A DNA stretch of 64,000 nt from Marinobacter azerbaijanicus (GCF_030250645.1 NZ_JASSVS010000005.1:248001-312000), one strand, 5' to 3'; counted from the first letter of the stretch, positions 39,501 to 47,531 are shown. The notes: generated by a model not told the origin, from the letters alone. Numbers and translations: made by a program.

Positions 39501-40761
39501 TGATGGTCACGCGCTTGTCGGCGTTGTCTTTGGTTTGCAGAACCTGCCAGCGTTTCAGGCGGTCAGCCACGGCTGCTACCCGGCCCGCCACCGGTTGTGT
39601 CAGAGTCAGGGCGACGCCAGTACGTTCATCGATTATCTGAGGTTCGGCCGTGGCCAGCACCATGGGCTGGCTGACACCCTGGAGTTCGGGCATCGCCAGT
39701 TTGTAGTGGACCTTGTCCGCCGGTATGCCGTCCACCGACAGTTGCCACTGGTTAACCGTGCGCGAAGCCAGTCGCAGCCCCTTGATCACCGGCACATCCA
39801 GTTGGGTCAGCGCCTCGGTCACCTGGCGCCGCCCCTCTCCGCCGCCAACGGTGAAGTCCTGCAGGCTGATGATGCCGGACAGGGTGGCGGGCCCAATGGT
39901 GCTATCCAGGGTGCGGACCGCTTCCAGGCTGGCACCGCCCCAGCGTGACAGAATGGCAAAGCACTGGATCTCCCGGGCTTCCAGGGCGGCACAGGTGGCA
40001 TCCAGCAGGGCCCGGTCTCCAGGGCGGTCGCCGCTGTCCAGGTCAAGAAGGGTGACAACCGGGCCGGCGGCCAGCTCCAGGTCTCCGGCATCTGCGGTCG
40101 CTTCCCCGTTCTGGTAGTACCTTATCAGAGCCCGGGGCGGCAGTTCTGGCACGGTCAGGTCGTGGCCGGCCTGCACCAGCAACCAGCGCAACAGCCCGTC
40201 CAGGTGATGCGGTGTCCGGCCCTGATAAAGGGCGCGTCCTTCCAGCCAGGGTGCCTGTTGAGGAAAACGCCGACGCAACTCTTCCCTGTGTGCTGTTACA
40301 TCTGCCCCCGGGGCCGGGGCTTCCATCAGATCGGTAAGGGCCGAAGCATCCAGCCCCTCCAGCAACGTTCGACCTTCCAGTCGGGACAGGCGGCTCAGCG
40401 CCCGGTCGCCGTTGACGGCCAGGATAGGAAACGAACGACCTGCTGCCTGCGTGCGAACTGCCCGCTCGAGCCTGCCCACCTGATCGCCGAAGACGGCCGC
40501 CAGTAGCAATGCATCGGCTCGACTTACCAGCTCCTCCAGCGCCCGGTTGTCCAGGCTGGCCAGTTGCTCCGGCGTCCGCAGCACTACCTTGTCATCCGGC
40601 CTGGCTGTCAGAAATCGTTCCGCTCCGGCCGCCATTTCAGCCGCCGAACGTTCCGAGACTATGCCCACCACGGTGGCAGCCGCCAACGGCAGTGACACCA
40701 CCCACCCGGCGAGCAGGAATACCAAAGCAACTGTCAGATAACGCGTGCCAGGTTGGTGCAT
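36556..40761 (-). CDS. cobN: CobN-like metal chelatase subunit with N-terminal export signal
   Basis: A 1401-residue CobN/BchH-family protein. Classical CobN is the cytoplasmic large subunit of the aerobic cobaltochelatase that works with CobS and CobT and ATP. Here residues 1-30 (MHQPGTRYLTVALVFLLAGW followed by a second short hydrophobic run ending LAAA) form a clear signal peptide or anchor. AAGGG sits just ahead of this ATG, supporting the start. The family body follows (VTIIYYNHPPGRQNIGADNLDVPASLYEML, YVGRHSTREFLP, GDLPLIYPYIVDGVGEG, LGLHVFGRDW, NLWGWQITSPQ). It lies between btuB and btuF, 24 bases after btuB. No CobS/CobT or ChlI/D partner is in the window. A periplasmic role on imported tetrapyrroles, as proposed for HmuS-type proteins, is inferred. 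Confidence 0.85.
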   Translation of the reverse strand: MHQPGTRYLTVALVFLLAGWVVSLPLAAATVVGIVSERSAAEMAAGAERFLTARPDDKVVLRTPEQLASLDNRALEELVSRADALLLAAVFGDQVGRLERAVRTQAAGRSFPILAVNGDRALSRLSRLEGRTLLEGLDASALTDLMEAPAPGADVTAHREELRRRFPQQAPWLEGRALYQGRTPHHLDGLLRWLLVQAGHDLTVPELPPRALIRYYQNGEATADAGDLELAAGPVVTLLDLDSGDRPGDRALLDATCAALEAREIQCFAILSRWGGASLEAVRTLDSTIGPATLSGIISLQDFTVGGGEGRRQVTEALTQLDVPVIKGLRLASRTVNQWQLSVDGIPADKVHYKLAMPELQGVSQPMVLATAEPQIIDERTGVALTLTQPVAGRVAAVADRLKRWQVLQTKDNADKRVTIIYYNHPPGRQNIGADNLDVPASLYEMLTWLKAEGYDTGPLPDSPEALTDLIQQRGVSLPDDPRALREMAGQVASMGSSTYQRYLETLPAVVRQEMAHGPLGYLHERLEQAHGLGERELANGLLNRGIRDLRHLIEHVQHPNRKNALARLDEYEALWQRRLNEGGHKDKLAAGRNALADTGIPGLRGWGEAPGQSMVVDDRLIFPGLRFGNIFIGPQPPRGWEVDEELLHANTTFPPTHQYVGFYHWLRDHYQADALVYVGRHSTREFLPRRRAGLTSDDYPDLLGGDLPLIYPYIVDGVGEGIQAKRRALGVMISHLTPPLAATELYDELLELRQLVETWESANEPDSPTRERALAMLREKIRILDIGEDLEREIAGEMGLSEDEVSLDELSPDLLVHEAGHYVTDMQEHFMPLGLHVFGRDWSADMVDTMLESMAGKAGTPRAEWRKNLVASPAAERRSFLAALEGRFVPPGQGNDPLRTPAVLPTGRNFHALSDDLIPTRVAWSLATELAEEAMADNSKQPGESDALVLWASDTVRDEGVMIAFGMKLLGIRPVWNSRGIVKGLERLPSGPETDTPVRRNVVFTTSGLFRDLYESQLEWLDLASRYALAGAANTIEAEHPELAEALEQALSVLPADMRERGDESLSTNGVAARWVADTRVLMAAGVSVRDAGAQAAHRVFGTAPGAYGAGVNRLATRTGAWQDRPQLGDAYRRRMGHVYGKGSQGEPAHQAFDSQLQTVNHTYLGRASHLYGLLDNDDGFDFQGGLSNAVEHLRGEPPQNRVLQYADPKNPRVDSLQRALQVELRARNLNPQWLAPLIGHGYAGARTMGSDFLDNLWGWQITSPQVLRSSMWDEINEVYFQDRHGLGLDEFLAEGHNVHVKTHMQAIALLAAKRGFWEADVFTRRALARDFAGNIIDHGLPGSGHTRPDHPLMDWVADQLEPQQREAFESARKGGSAAYPLGAAANDDCQNQFSRTASC

Positions 40762-40785
40762 CCTGCCCTTTCCTGTTTCCGGAGA

Positions 40786-42630
40786 TTAACGGAAGTCGTA
40801 ACGGACCGACAGGAAGCCAGCCGTGCCGGCTGCCACGTACTTCGTACCGTCAAAACGCAGTGCCGTGGCGTATTCCTTGTCAGTGACATTCTGCAGGGTG
40901 AGGCGCGCATTCCAGTCACGGGCAAACTCCCAGCCGGCACGCAGGTTAAGCGTCGCATAGCCCGGCAAGCGGTCTTCATTTGCCGCATCATCGTAACGAT
41001 AGCCGCTGGCCTGGACAGTGCCGCCAAAGCTCCAGTCGCCCAGCTCCCGATCCAGATCCACACGCAGGGACTGGTGGCTGCGACGACGCAGGCGGTTATC
41101 GGTTTCACTGTCCCGGGGATCGAGCAGGGTCAGCTTGACCGCCAGATCCCATTCGTTAACGCGTAAGCCGGAACCCATTTCAATGCCGCGAATCCGCGCT
41201 TGATTGACGTTCACCGGACGAAGATCACCGCCCTCCGATTGCAGGTCGATCAGATCATCCACATCCAGCTGATAGAGGGCTGCGTCCCAGTACCAGGTCT
41301 CATAGCGACCACTGAAACCGATTTCGACCGAGCTGCCTTCTTCAGGTTCAAGATCGGGGTTGCCGGCGTAGGTACCGCCAAAGCTGAAGGTTTCCAACGG
41401 ATAGTAAAGATCATTGAAAGTAGGCGCGCGGAAGGAGGTGCCGTAACTCACCCTCACGCGATGGGAGCGGTCGAAAGAATGCCCCAGGGCGATACCACCG
41501 GTCTCCTGACGACCATAAGCCTCGTTGTCGTCCCCCCGCAGGGACAGCTGCACATCGCTCGGACCGAAATTCAGGCGCAGCTGGCCGAACAGGGCCGCAT
41601 TGGTGCGGCTGTCCTCGTCAAAATTGGTGGAGCTGTCCACCTCGTCAGATTGCAGTTCACCACCCACCGACAGCTCATGGACGCCTCCGGTGAAGGTGTT
41701 TTCCCATCGTGCCGTGCGGGTTTTGGTATAGAAAAAGGAATCACCGAACTCGCGGAAATTATCCTGCTCATCGGCAGCTTCCGACAACTGGATAGAGCTG
41801 CTCCAGTAGTCACTGACTGGTGTGTCGAGCCGGAAACCGATGGTGCGGATCATGAAGTCGGTATTGCCGCCATCAAATTCCGTATTTCCCTCGGATTGCA
41901 TCGTCACGGCACTGGCTTCACCGCCGTTGGGAAATTCATGGACGATGCGCCCAACGCCGGCCGTATTGCGGAAACCCTTGTCTTCGCCATCTTCGACAAT
42001 CGCTGTGCCGTCGGTTTCCTTGTGAAGACCGCTGAGACTGAAGCGGGTTGAGCCCGAACGGACGGAGGCACCGGCACTGGTTTTCTGGGTGTTGAAGTTA
42101 CCAGCCCCGGTCTCCACCCAGCCTTTGTGACCATGCTCAGGGTCCAGAGTGAACGCCTGGATAACGCCACCGACCGCATCAGCCCCGTAGAGCGCACTGC
42201 GTGGGCCACGAACGATTTCCACACGCTCCACCAGTTCCGTGGGGAAGTACTGCCAGGGCGCACCGCCGCTGGTGGCGGACCGCAAGCGTACCCCGTCTAC
42301 CAGGAAGACCGTGGAGTCATTGGTGGTACCGCGGGTATAGACACTGGTGTTCTTGCCGTAGGAACCGTTGGTTACCACGTCAATGCCCGGCTGGCCCTGC
42401 AGAAGGTCCTTGAACTCGGGCGGTGCCTGTTGGCGGATAGTCTCTTCTTCCACCACAGTCACCGATGACAGGCTCTCACCCACGGTACGCGGGCCGAGAG
42501 TGGCGGTAACAACGATAGGATCAAGCTCCGCGGTGTTTTTGGTATCGGCAGCGGATACCGTGGAAACTGGTAGAAACGTCAGTGGAATACCGGACAACAA
42601 CAGGACCGGCATGGCCTTTGGCAAACCCAT
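40786..42630 (-). CDS. btuB: TonB-dependent cobalamin receptor
   Basis: A 614-residue outer-membrane receptor. A signal peptide (about residues 1-27, ending STVSA) is followed by a TonB box DPIVVTA at residues 37-43. The plug domain has KDLLQGQPGIDVVTNGSYGKNTSVYTRG and ERVEIVRGPRSALYGADAVGGVI. The 22-strand barrel ends FLSVRYDFR with the terminal aromatic needed for insertion. The ATG at 42630 is used, because an upstream TTG two codons away is less likely. A cobalamin riboswitch lies in its leader, so expression should fall when B12 is plentiful. It heads the run btuB-cobN-btuF-btuC-btuD. Confidence 0.92.
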   Translation of the reverse strand: MGLPKAMPVLLLSGIPLTFLPVSTVSAADTKNTAELDPIVVTATLGPRTVGESLSSVTVVEEETIRQQAPPEFKDLLQGQPGIDVVTNGSYGKNTSVYTRGTTNDSTVFLVDGVRLRSATSGGAPWQYFPTELVERVEIVRGPRSALYGADAVGGVIQAFTLDPEHGHKGWVETGAGNFNTQKTSAGASVRSGSTRFSLSGLHKETDGTAIVEDGEDKGFRNTAGVGRIVHEFPNGGEASAVTMQSEGNTEFDGGNTDFMIRTIGFRLDTPVSDYWSSSIQLSEAADEQDNFREFGDSFFYTKTRTARWENTFTGGVHELSVGGELQSDEVDSSTNFDEDSRTNAALFGQLRLNFGPSDVQLSLRGDDNEAYGRQETGGIALGHSFDRSHRVRVSYGTSFRAPTFNDLYYPLETFSFGGTYAGNPDLEPEEGSSVEIGFSGRYETWYWDAALYQLDVDDLIDLQSEGGDLRPVNVNQARIRGIEMGSGLRVNEWDLAVKLTLLDPRDSETDNRLRRRSHQSLRVDLDRELGDWSFGGTVQASGYRYDDAANEDRLPGYATLNLRAGWEFARDWNARLTLQNVTDKEYATALRFDGTKYVAAGTAGFLSVRYDFR

Positions 42631-42794
42631 AATCAAAACTCGCTAGCGTCCCATACGCACCCGTATGGTCTGTTTTCATTATGCTGCGGAGCAGGAACGG
42701 GGTCTGTTCGGAACGGAGGCGGGCAGAGTCAGGCAGCAATTGAGAACAGGCTGGGATCACCCACCGCCGCTGCCCTCCGCAGCGTTTGGTGTGT

Positions 42795-42985
42795 TAACAG
42801 GCCGGTCTCCGGACTCGTGAGGGGCTCGCACTGCTGGCGAACCTGGACCATCACCTTCCCGTGCCTTGGCACAGTGGCGCATTCGATGGCCTGTAACTCA
42901 CTTACCGTTGCGGGGGCAGCGCCGGACTTTCACCGGCTTCCCGTTTCACTCCCGTGTGGCTTTACACGGCAGCACCTGAAAACGA
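42795..42985 (-). ncRNA. Cobalamin riboswitch in the btuB leader
   Basis: Read on the minus strand, the leader contains the conserved blocks of the class I cobalamin aptamer in the right order. They are GGGAAGCCGGTGAAAGTCCGG (within 42922-42942), CCCCGCAACGGTAA, the B12 box GCCACTGTGCC (42878-42868), GGGAAGG, and the closing GAGTCCGGAGACCGGCCTG (42817-42799). About 160 bases remain between the aptamer and the btuB ATG. They hold a CGCTGC...GCAGCG hairpin that could be part of the expression platform. Binding of adenosylcobalamin is expected to shut down the btuB operon. Confidence 0.95.
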
Positions 42986-43009
42986 GCGGCAAGGCTAGCA
43001 AGTGGTCAC

Positions 43010-44041
43010 TCACTGGTCAATGACATTTGACAGGCCGGCCAGTGCGCACGTCAATTTCCGCCATTGATCCTCGCTGCCGGGCAGCCCCAGGCGAAGCGCC
43101 GGCGGCGAGTCAAAAAAACGTACCAGAACGCCCTGGCGGGCAAGCTGGTCTGCGATATCCCGGGCTTTGCGATGGCGCTGATAGCGGAACAACAGCGTGC
43201 CGGTACTGCCCGGCATGCCCTGCCGGGCCAGCAGCTGTTTCAGCCGTTCACTGTCATGATGCAGCCGCTGCGCGGCGGCTGACTGCCACTCTCTGTCGCC
43301 CAGCGCCCTTTTCATCAGGTAACGGGCGGGGCCGCTCAGCGGCCAGGGACCCAATGCGGCGGCAAGATCAGCGGCAATCCTGCCATCACTCAGTACCGCG
43401 CCCGCTCGCAGCCCTGCCAGCCCGAAGAACTTGCCAAGGGAACGCATCACCACCAACCCCGGCATACCGGCAAACCGGGCCAGGCTGATGTCATCGCAAC
43501 CATCGGCAAATGCCTCATCCACCACCAGCCAGCCACCCCGGCCCTGCAACCGTTGGCACCAGCGGGCGAGGCGGTCGGGAGCAATCACCTGGCCATCAGG
43601 GTTGTTGGGGTTGATCCAAACCAACACATCCAGTTCATCCAGCCAGCCTTCATCTTCACCAGTCACCTGAGCAGTGGCAAGGGGGACCACCTGATGCCCG
43701 GCGCGGGCCCACCAGTAACCATGCTCCCGGTAGCCTGGCGAGGGAACACCCACCCGGCAGGCGCTGCGAAGCCCGGGCAGTGTCATGATCGCAGCCTGGC
43801 TACCTGGTACCGGAACACAGTGAGCACTTTCCCCTGCCCCCGCCCATTCAAGCACCGCCTGGTCCAGGCCATCGTCCATTTCTGGTAATCGCTGCCAGAC
43901 GTCGCCGGGAATATCGGGAACTGGCCAGCCACAAGGGTTGATGCCGGTGGACAGATCCAGCCATTCACCGCGGGGAATGCCCCAACGCTCCGCAGCTGCG
44001 TTCAGCCGCCCACCATGGTGGGGGCCGTTGATAAACCTCAC
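43010..44041 (-). CDS. cobC: L-threonine-O-3-phosphate decarboxylase (CobC/CobD aminotransferase family)
   Basis: A 343-residue PLP enzyme of the histidinol-phosphate aminotransferase fold that provides (R)-1-aminopropan-2-ol phosphate, the linker of the nucleotide loop (CobC in Pseudomonas, CobD in Salmonella). Motifs are STGINPCGWPVP, the PLP-contact sequence WINPNNPDG, the aspartate VVDEAFAD and the Schiff-base lysine in RSLGKFFGLAGLRAG. Translation starts at GTG 44041, which overlaps the cbiB stop (GTGA), with GGAGG six bases upstream. The longer frame to 44107 lies inside cbiB and was rejected. The cobalamin riboswitch lies between this gene and btuB. Confidence 0.88.
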   Translation of the reverse strand: MRFINGPHHGGRLNAAAERWGIPRGEWLDLSTGINPCGWPVPDIPGDVWQRLPEMDDGLDQAVLEWAGAGESAHCVPVPGSQAAIMTLPGLRSACRVGVPSPGYREHGYWWARAGHQVVPLATAQVTGEDEGWLDELDVLVWINPNNPDGQVIAPDRLARWCQRLQGRGGWLVVDEAFADGCDDISLARFAGMPGLVVMRSLGKFFGLAGLRAGAVLSDGRIAADLAAALGPWPLSGPARYLMKRALGDREWQSAAAQRLHHDSERLKQLLARQGMPGSTGTLLFRYQRHRKARDIADQLARQGVLVRFFDSPPALRLGLPGSEDQWRKLTCALAGLSNVIDQ

Positions 44042-44994
44042 AGATAGCCTCCAGCGGCCAGTTTGATGGAAATCGCCACCACCCCCAGCAGGCCGAGCCA
44101 GGCCCACACTCCATAATGCACCAGGCCGATGGCCTCATTGACGGTGCCGGCCGTGGCAGCTGGGCCCTCTCCCAGGGTGGGCCGCTGCCGGGTGCCGGAT
44201 TCATAGGGCGCCGGCCCTCCCAGGGAAACGCCCAGAGCTCCGGCGCCAGCCGCCATTACCGGACCGGCATTGGGGCTATCCCAACTGACAGCCTGAGTTC
44301 GCCAGCAACGCCACGCCAGAGAGGTATTGCCGAGCAGGGCGAAAGTCAGGGCGGTGAGCCGGGCGGGCACCCAGTTCATCACATCATCGAGTCGTGCAGC
44401 GCTCCGTCCGAAATACAGATAACGTTCATTGCGATAGCCCCACATGGCATCCAGGGTATTGACCATCCGATGTAATAACACCCCGGGGATGCCCGCCACC
44501 AGAAACCAGAACAAACTCGCAAACACGGCATCAGCGCCGTTTTCCAGCATGGATTCACTGGCTGCTGTTGCCACACCGTGTTCATCCAGCTCACTGGCCT
44601 TGCGGCTGACAATCCGTCCTACCTGTTTCCTCGCGAGCTCAAGGTCACCACCGTGCAACGCATCCGACACCGCCCGGCCGTGCTCGATCAGCCCCCGGAT
44701 GGAAAGGGCAAGGTACAACACCGCAACCTGGAGCAGCAGGTACGCCCAGCCATTCAACGTCCATCGCAACAGTTCGGTCACCGCAAGTACAGGCAATACC
44801 ACGGTTAACACACCCAACAGCCCCATGAATACTGACCGGCCCTTCTGCTCCGGCAACCGATTCAACCGCCGCTCCACGAATGACGCCAGACGCCCGAACC
44901 CCACCAGCGGATGCCACCGACGCGGCTCCCCGAGCCAGTAGTCCAATAGCACGGCAACAAGGCAAACAGTCACAGAGAACAGAAAGGCGTTCAA
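44038..44994 (-). CDS. cbiB: Adenosylcobinamide-phosphate synthase
   Basis: A 318-residue membrane enzyme attaching aminopropanol (phosphate) to adenosylcobyric acid (CobD in the aerobic nomenclature). Family motifs include LDYWLGEPRRWHPLVGFGRL at the N-terminus, SESMLENGADAVFASLFW in the centre and NSPNAGPVMAAGAGALGVSLGG-like WDSPNAGPVMAA near the C-terminus. The start is a TTG at 44994 preceded by AGAGAG; the nearby ATG is out of frame. It is divergent from cobT and co-transcribed with the decarboxylase gene, which makes its substrate. Confidence 0.9.
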   Translation of the reverse strand: MNAFLFSVTVCLVAVLLDYWLGEPRRWHPLVGFGRLASFVERRLNRLPEQKGRSVFMGLLGVLTVVLPVLAVTELLRWTLNGWAYLLLQVAVLYLALSIRGLIEHGRAVSDALHGGDLELARKQVGRIVSRKASELDEHGVATAASESMLENGADAVFASLFWFLVAGIPGVLLHRMVNTLDAMWGYRNERYLYFGRSAARLDDVMNWVPARLTALTFALLGNTSLAWRCWRTQAVSWDSPNAGPVMAAGAGALGVSLGGPAPYESGTRQRPTLGEGPAATAGTVNEAIGLVHYGVWAWLGLLGVVAISIKLAAGGYL

Positions 44995-45121
44995 ATCAGC
45001 AGCATCTCTCTTAAGCAGACAAACCCGGGAGCAGGCAGAAGTTTAACCGAGTCACCGTCGGCCTTGACACCTTTTCGGGCCGGGTAGACCATTCCCTGTT
45101 TTCACCGGCCAGGACTTTCCC

Positions 45122-46186
45122 ATGTTTTCTCCGCCTCCAAGCTGGACCCAGCAGCTGCCGAAACCGGATGTTCTCAGAATCCGACAAGCAACGGACCGCC
45201 AGCAGGTTCTAACCAAGCCACCGGGATCCCTGGGACAACTGGAACAACTGGCCATCCAGTTATCCGGTTTACAAGTGATGGACCAGCCTACCGTAGACCC
45301 GATACAGATCACTGTCTTTGCTGGCGACCATGGTGTCTGTGAGGAAGGCGTATCCGCATTTCCGCAGGAAGTCACGGCGCAGATGATCGCCAACTTCGCC
45401 GGCGGTGGTGCCGCCATCAGCGTGCTTGCAAAACAGCTGGGTGCTTCGCTGGAGGTGGTGAACCTGGGAACGGTGGGCGATGTGCCAGTGTTAGCCGGTG
45501 TCCGGAATGAAAGCATTGCGCCGGCAACGGCCAATCTGGCGATAACCATGGCGATGACCGAAGATCAGGCGTACGCGGCACTGACCAGCGGCGATGCCGT
45601 TGCGGAGCGTGCTGCCAATGCCGGATGCCGACTGTTTATTGGCGGCGACATGGGCATTGGCAACACCACCAGTGCCGCAGCTATGGCCTGCGCCCTGCTT
45701 AACGAGGCCCCGCAACAGCTGGTTGGCCCCGGCACTGGTCTGGACACAGCGGGCGTTTCCCACAAAAGTACCGTGGTGGGCCGTGCCCTGGAACGCCACG
45801 GTGATAATATGGACCCTCTGGCGGTACTGGCCTCCCTCGGTGGTTTCGAAATCGCCGGGCTGACCGGTGCAATCCTGGGCTGCGCGGCGCGGGGCATTCC
45901 CGTGCTGGTGGATGGTTTTATTGTCTCGGTCGCAGCGCTGCTTGGCATGCGTCAGCAACCCGGCCTTCGGGACTGGCTGCTGTTTGCTCACCGCTCGGCA
46001 GAGCCAGGGCATGCCAGGGTACTGGAAGCCATGAACGCAAACCCCCTGCTGGATCTGGGCATGCGCCTGGGCGAGGGCAGTGGCGCTGCGGTGGCGGTTC
46101 CCCTGCTGCGGGCAGCCTGCGCCCTGCACAACAACATGGCCAGTTTTTCCGATGCCGGAGTCAGCAATAAAAACGCGACGTCCTGA
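45122..46186 (+). CDS. cobT: Nicotinate-nucleotide-dimethylbenzimidazole phosphoribosyltransferase
   Basis: A 354-residue enzyme that activates dimethylbenzimidazole to alpha-ribazole phosphate using nicotinate mononucleotide (CobU in the aerobic nomenclature). Motifs include KPPGSLGQLEQLA, VFAGDHGV, GDMGIGNTTSAAA and GPGTGLD. The catalytic glutamate lies in MRLGEGSGAAVAVPLL near the C-terminus. AGGA lies ahead of the ATG, and TTGACA at 45064-45069 could be the -35 of its promoter in the gap shared with cbiB. A phosphatase gene follows nine bases after its stop. Confidence 0.93.
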   Translation: MFSPPPSWTQQLPKPDVLRIRQATDRQQVLTKPPGSLGQLEQLAIQLSGLQVMDQPTVDPIQITVFAGDHGVCEEGVSAFPQEVTAQMIANFAGGGAAISVLAKQLGASLEVVNLGTVGDVPVLAGVRNESIAPATANLAITMAMTEDQAYAALTSGDAVAERAANAGCRLFIGGDMGIGNTTSAAAMACALLNEAPQQLVGPGTGLDTAGVSHKSTVVGRALERHGDNMDPLAVLASLGGFEIAGLTGAILGCAARGIPVLVDGFIVSVAALLGMRQQPGLRDWLLFAHRSAEPGHARVLEAMNANPLLDLGMRLGEGSGAAVAVPLLRAACALHNNMASFSDAGVSNKNATS

Positions 46187-46195
46187 AGGAGCCTG

Positions 46196-46801
46196 ATGCA
46201 GAACCTCACCACCACCATTGACCTGATCCGCCACGGCGAGCCCGCCGGCGGGCCCATGTTCCGCGGCAACCGGGACGACCCCCTCAGCGACCTGGGATGG
46301 CAACAGATGAGATCAGCCATTTCCAAAGCCGATCAATGGGATCTGGTGGTCACCTCACCGCTGCTGCGTTGCCGCCGGTTCGCGGAGCAGCTTGCCTCCG
46401 AACGCCAGCTAACCCTGGAACAGGATGAGCGGCTACGGGAAATCAGTTTCGGTGCCTGGGAGGGCATGACCGCGGATGCAATCCTGGCGCAAACCCCGGA
46501 AGCACTGACCCGGTTCTGGAACGACCCGGTCGCCAATCCGCCACCCGAGGGAGAGCCGGTAGCCGGCTTCCACGCCCGGGTCCGGGAGGCGTGGAGCCAC
46601 TGGTGTCGTGAAGCAGCGGGGCAGCATGTTCTGGTGGTGTGTCATGGCGGCGTTATCCGCATGATCCTGGCCGAAGTAATGGGCATTCCTCTGGACCGAA
46701 GTTTCTCGGCCCTGGCCGTTCCCTACGCCTGCCGCAGCCGGGTACGCATTGACCAGTCCGAGCACGGCGTTTTCAGTTGCCTGCAAAGTCATGGCTGCTG
46801 A
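46196..46801 (+). CDS. Histidine phosphatase, probable alpha-ribazole phosphatase
   Basis: A 201-residue phosphoglycerate-mutase-like phosphatase. The catalytic motif is LIRHGEPAGG near residue 12, the second histidine is in VVCHGGVIRM, and EISFGAWEGM matches the family. Placed nine bases after cobT with GGAGCC before its ATG, it most likely removes phosphate from alpha-ribazole phosphate (CobC of Salmonella) or from adenosylcobalamin phosphate. The symbol is left blank because cobC is already used here for the aminotransferase-like gene. It is convergent with cobU. Confidence 0.85.
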   Translation: MQNLTTTIDLIRHGEPAGGPMFRGNRDDPLSDLGWQQMRSAISKADQWDLVVTSPLLRCRRFAEQLASERQLTLEQDERLREISFGAWEGMTADAILAQTPEALTRFWNDPVANPPPEGEPVAGFHARVREAWSHWCREAAGQHVLVVCHGGVIRMILAEVMGIPLDRSFSALAVPYACRSRVRIDQSEHGVFSCLQSHGC

Positions 46802-46807
46802 AACTCA

Positions 46808-47332
46808 TCACTCCTTGAGCCACAGGGGCAATCCCGCAATGCTCATCACCACCCCATCGCAGCTGTTCGCGAGCGCCTGGTTCAGCCAGCCCAGCTCATC
46901 GCAGAACCGGCGTGTCAGGGGGTCCATGCCAATGGTGCCCAGACCCACCTCGTTGCTGACAATAACAACACTGCCGGAATAATCGAGCAGTGCCTTCAGG
47001 AACGCCTCACGCTCGCGATTGAAGGTCTCCTCACCGGCAAACAGCAAATTGCTGACCCACAGGCTCATGCAGTCGATCAGCAGGAAAGGTGGGTCTGCCT
47101 CCGCACCATAGCTCTCCAGGACACTGGCAAGCCGTAGCGGTGCTTCCGCCAGCCCCCAGTGATGCGGCCGGTTTTCCACATGTTGCTTCACCCGCTGCGC
47201 CATTTCCTCATCACCCACGGTTGCGGTGGCAACGTAGACCACCGTGTCGCCGGAAGCATCTGCCAACCGCTCGGCTAACGCTGTTTTACCCGAGCGAATG
47301 CCTCCGATGACAAGAGTTCGAGAAATGCTCAT
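46808..47332 (-). CDS. cobU: Bifunctional adenosylcobinamide kinase / guanylyltransferase
   Basis: A 174-residue enzyme (CobP in the aerobic nomenclature) that phosphorylates adenosylcobinamide and then forms the GDP derivative used by CobS. The P-loop is IGGIRSGKTALAE near residues 9-21, and ATATVGDEEM and VVIVSNEVGLGTIGMDPLTRRF are family motifs. The start is fixed by AAGGAG six bases before the ATG at 47332. A longer frame to 47479 runs through the divergent regulatory region, including a CRP-type site, and is not coding. Its kinase step is the usual entry point for salvaged cobinamide. Confidence 0.92.
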   Translation of the reverse strand: MSISRTLVIGGIRSGKTALAERLADASGDTVVYVATATVGDEEMAQRVKQHVENRPHHWGLAEAPLRLASVLESYGAEADPPFLLIDCMSLWVSNLLFAGEETFNREREAFLKALLDYSGSVVIVSNEVGLGTIGMDPLTRRFCDELGWLNQALANSCDGVVMSIAGLPLWLKE

Positions 47333-47374
47333 GAATGCTCCTTCGGGATCCGCAGATTGATCAAAAAATGGCCC

Positions 47375-47394
47375 AATGTGACGCAGTTCACATT
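47375..47394. promoter_or_regulatory. CRP/Vfr-type binding site
   Basis: AATGTGA-CGCAGT-TCACATT contains the perfect core TGTGA-N6-TCACA with matching AT-rich flanks. It lies 138 bases before the M19-like lipoprotein gene (+) and 43 bases before cobU (-), so it could regulate either. A weaker imperfect dyad (TGTTACAAACTGTCACG) follows 10 bases to the right. A cAMP receptor homologue is expected in such bacteria but none is encoded here. Confidence 0.65.
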
Positions 47395-47531
47395 TATTTA
47401 GCATGTTACAAACTGTCACGTTACTCCGGGATTGGGGCCTTCCCGAGGGACAACAACAATAATCGAAATGCCTCAACAATAAAAAATCGATTTACCGGGC
47501 TACCGGTAATGACGACGAATGAGAGATTCAC

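Noticed and set aside
38554..39948. 464-codon open frame antisense to the CobN-like gene
   Set aside because: No recognisable domain, composition typical of antisense high-GC frames, and the opposite strand encodes an unmistakable CobN-family protein.
44995..45121. Second cobalamin riboswitch between cbiB and cobT
   Set aside because: The gap is only 127 bases and has no B12 box or GCCGGTGAAA-type block. Only a possible TTGACA is seen.
47333..47479. N-terminal extension of cobU
   Set aside because: It would run through the CRP-type site and the divergent promoter region. AAGGAG six bases before 47332 fixes the start.
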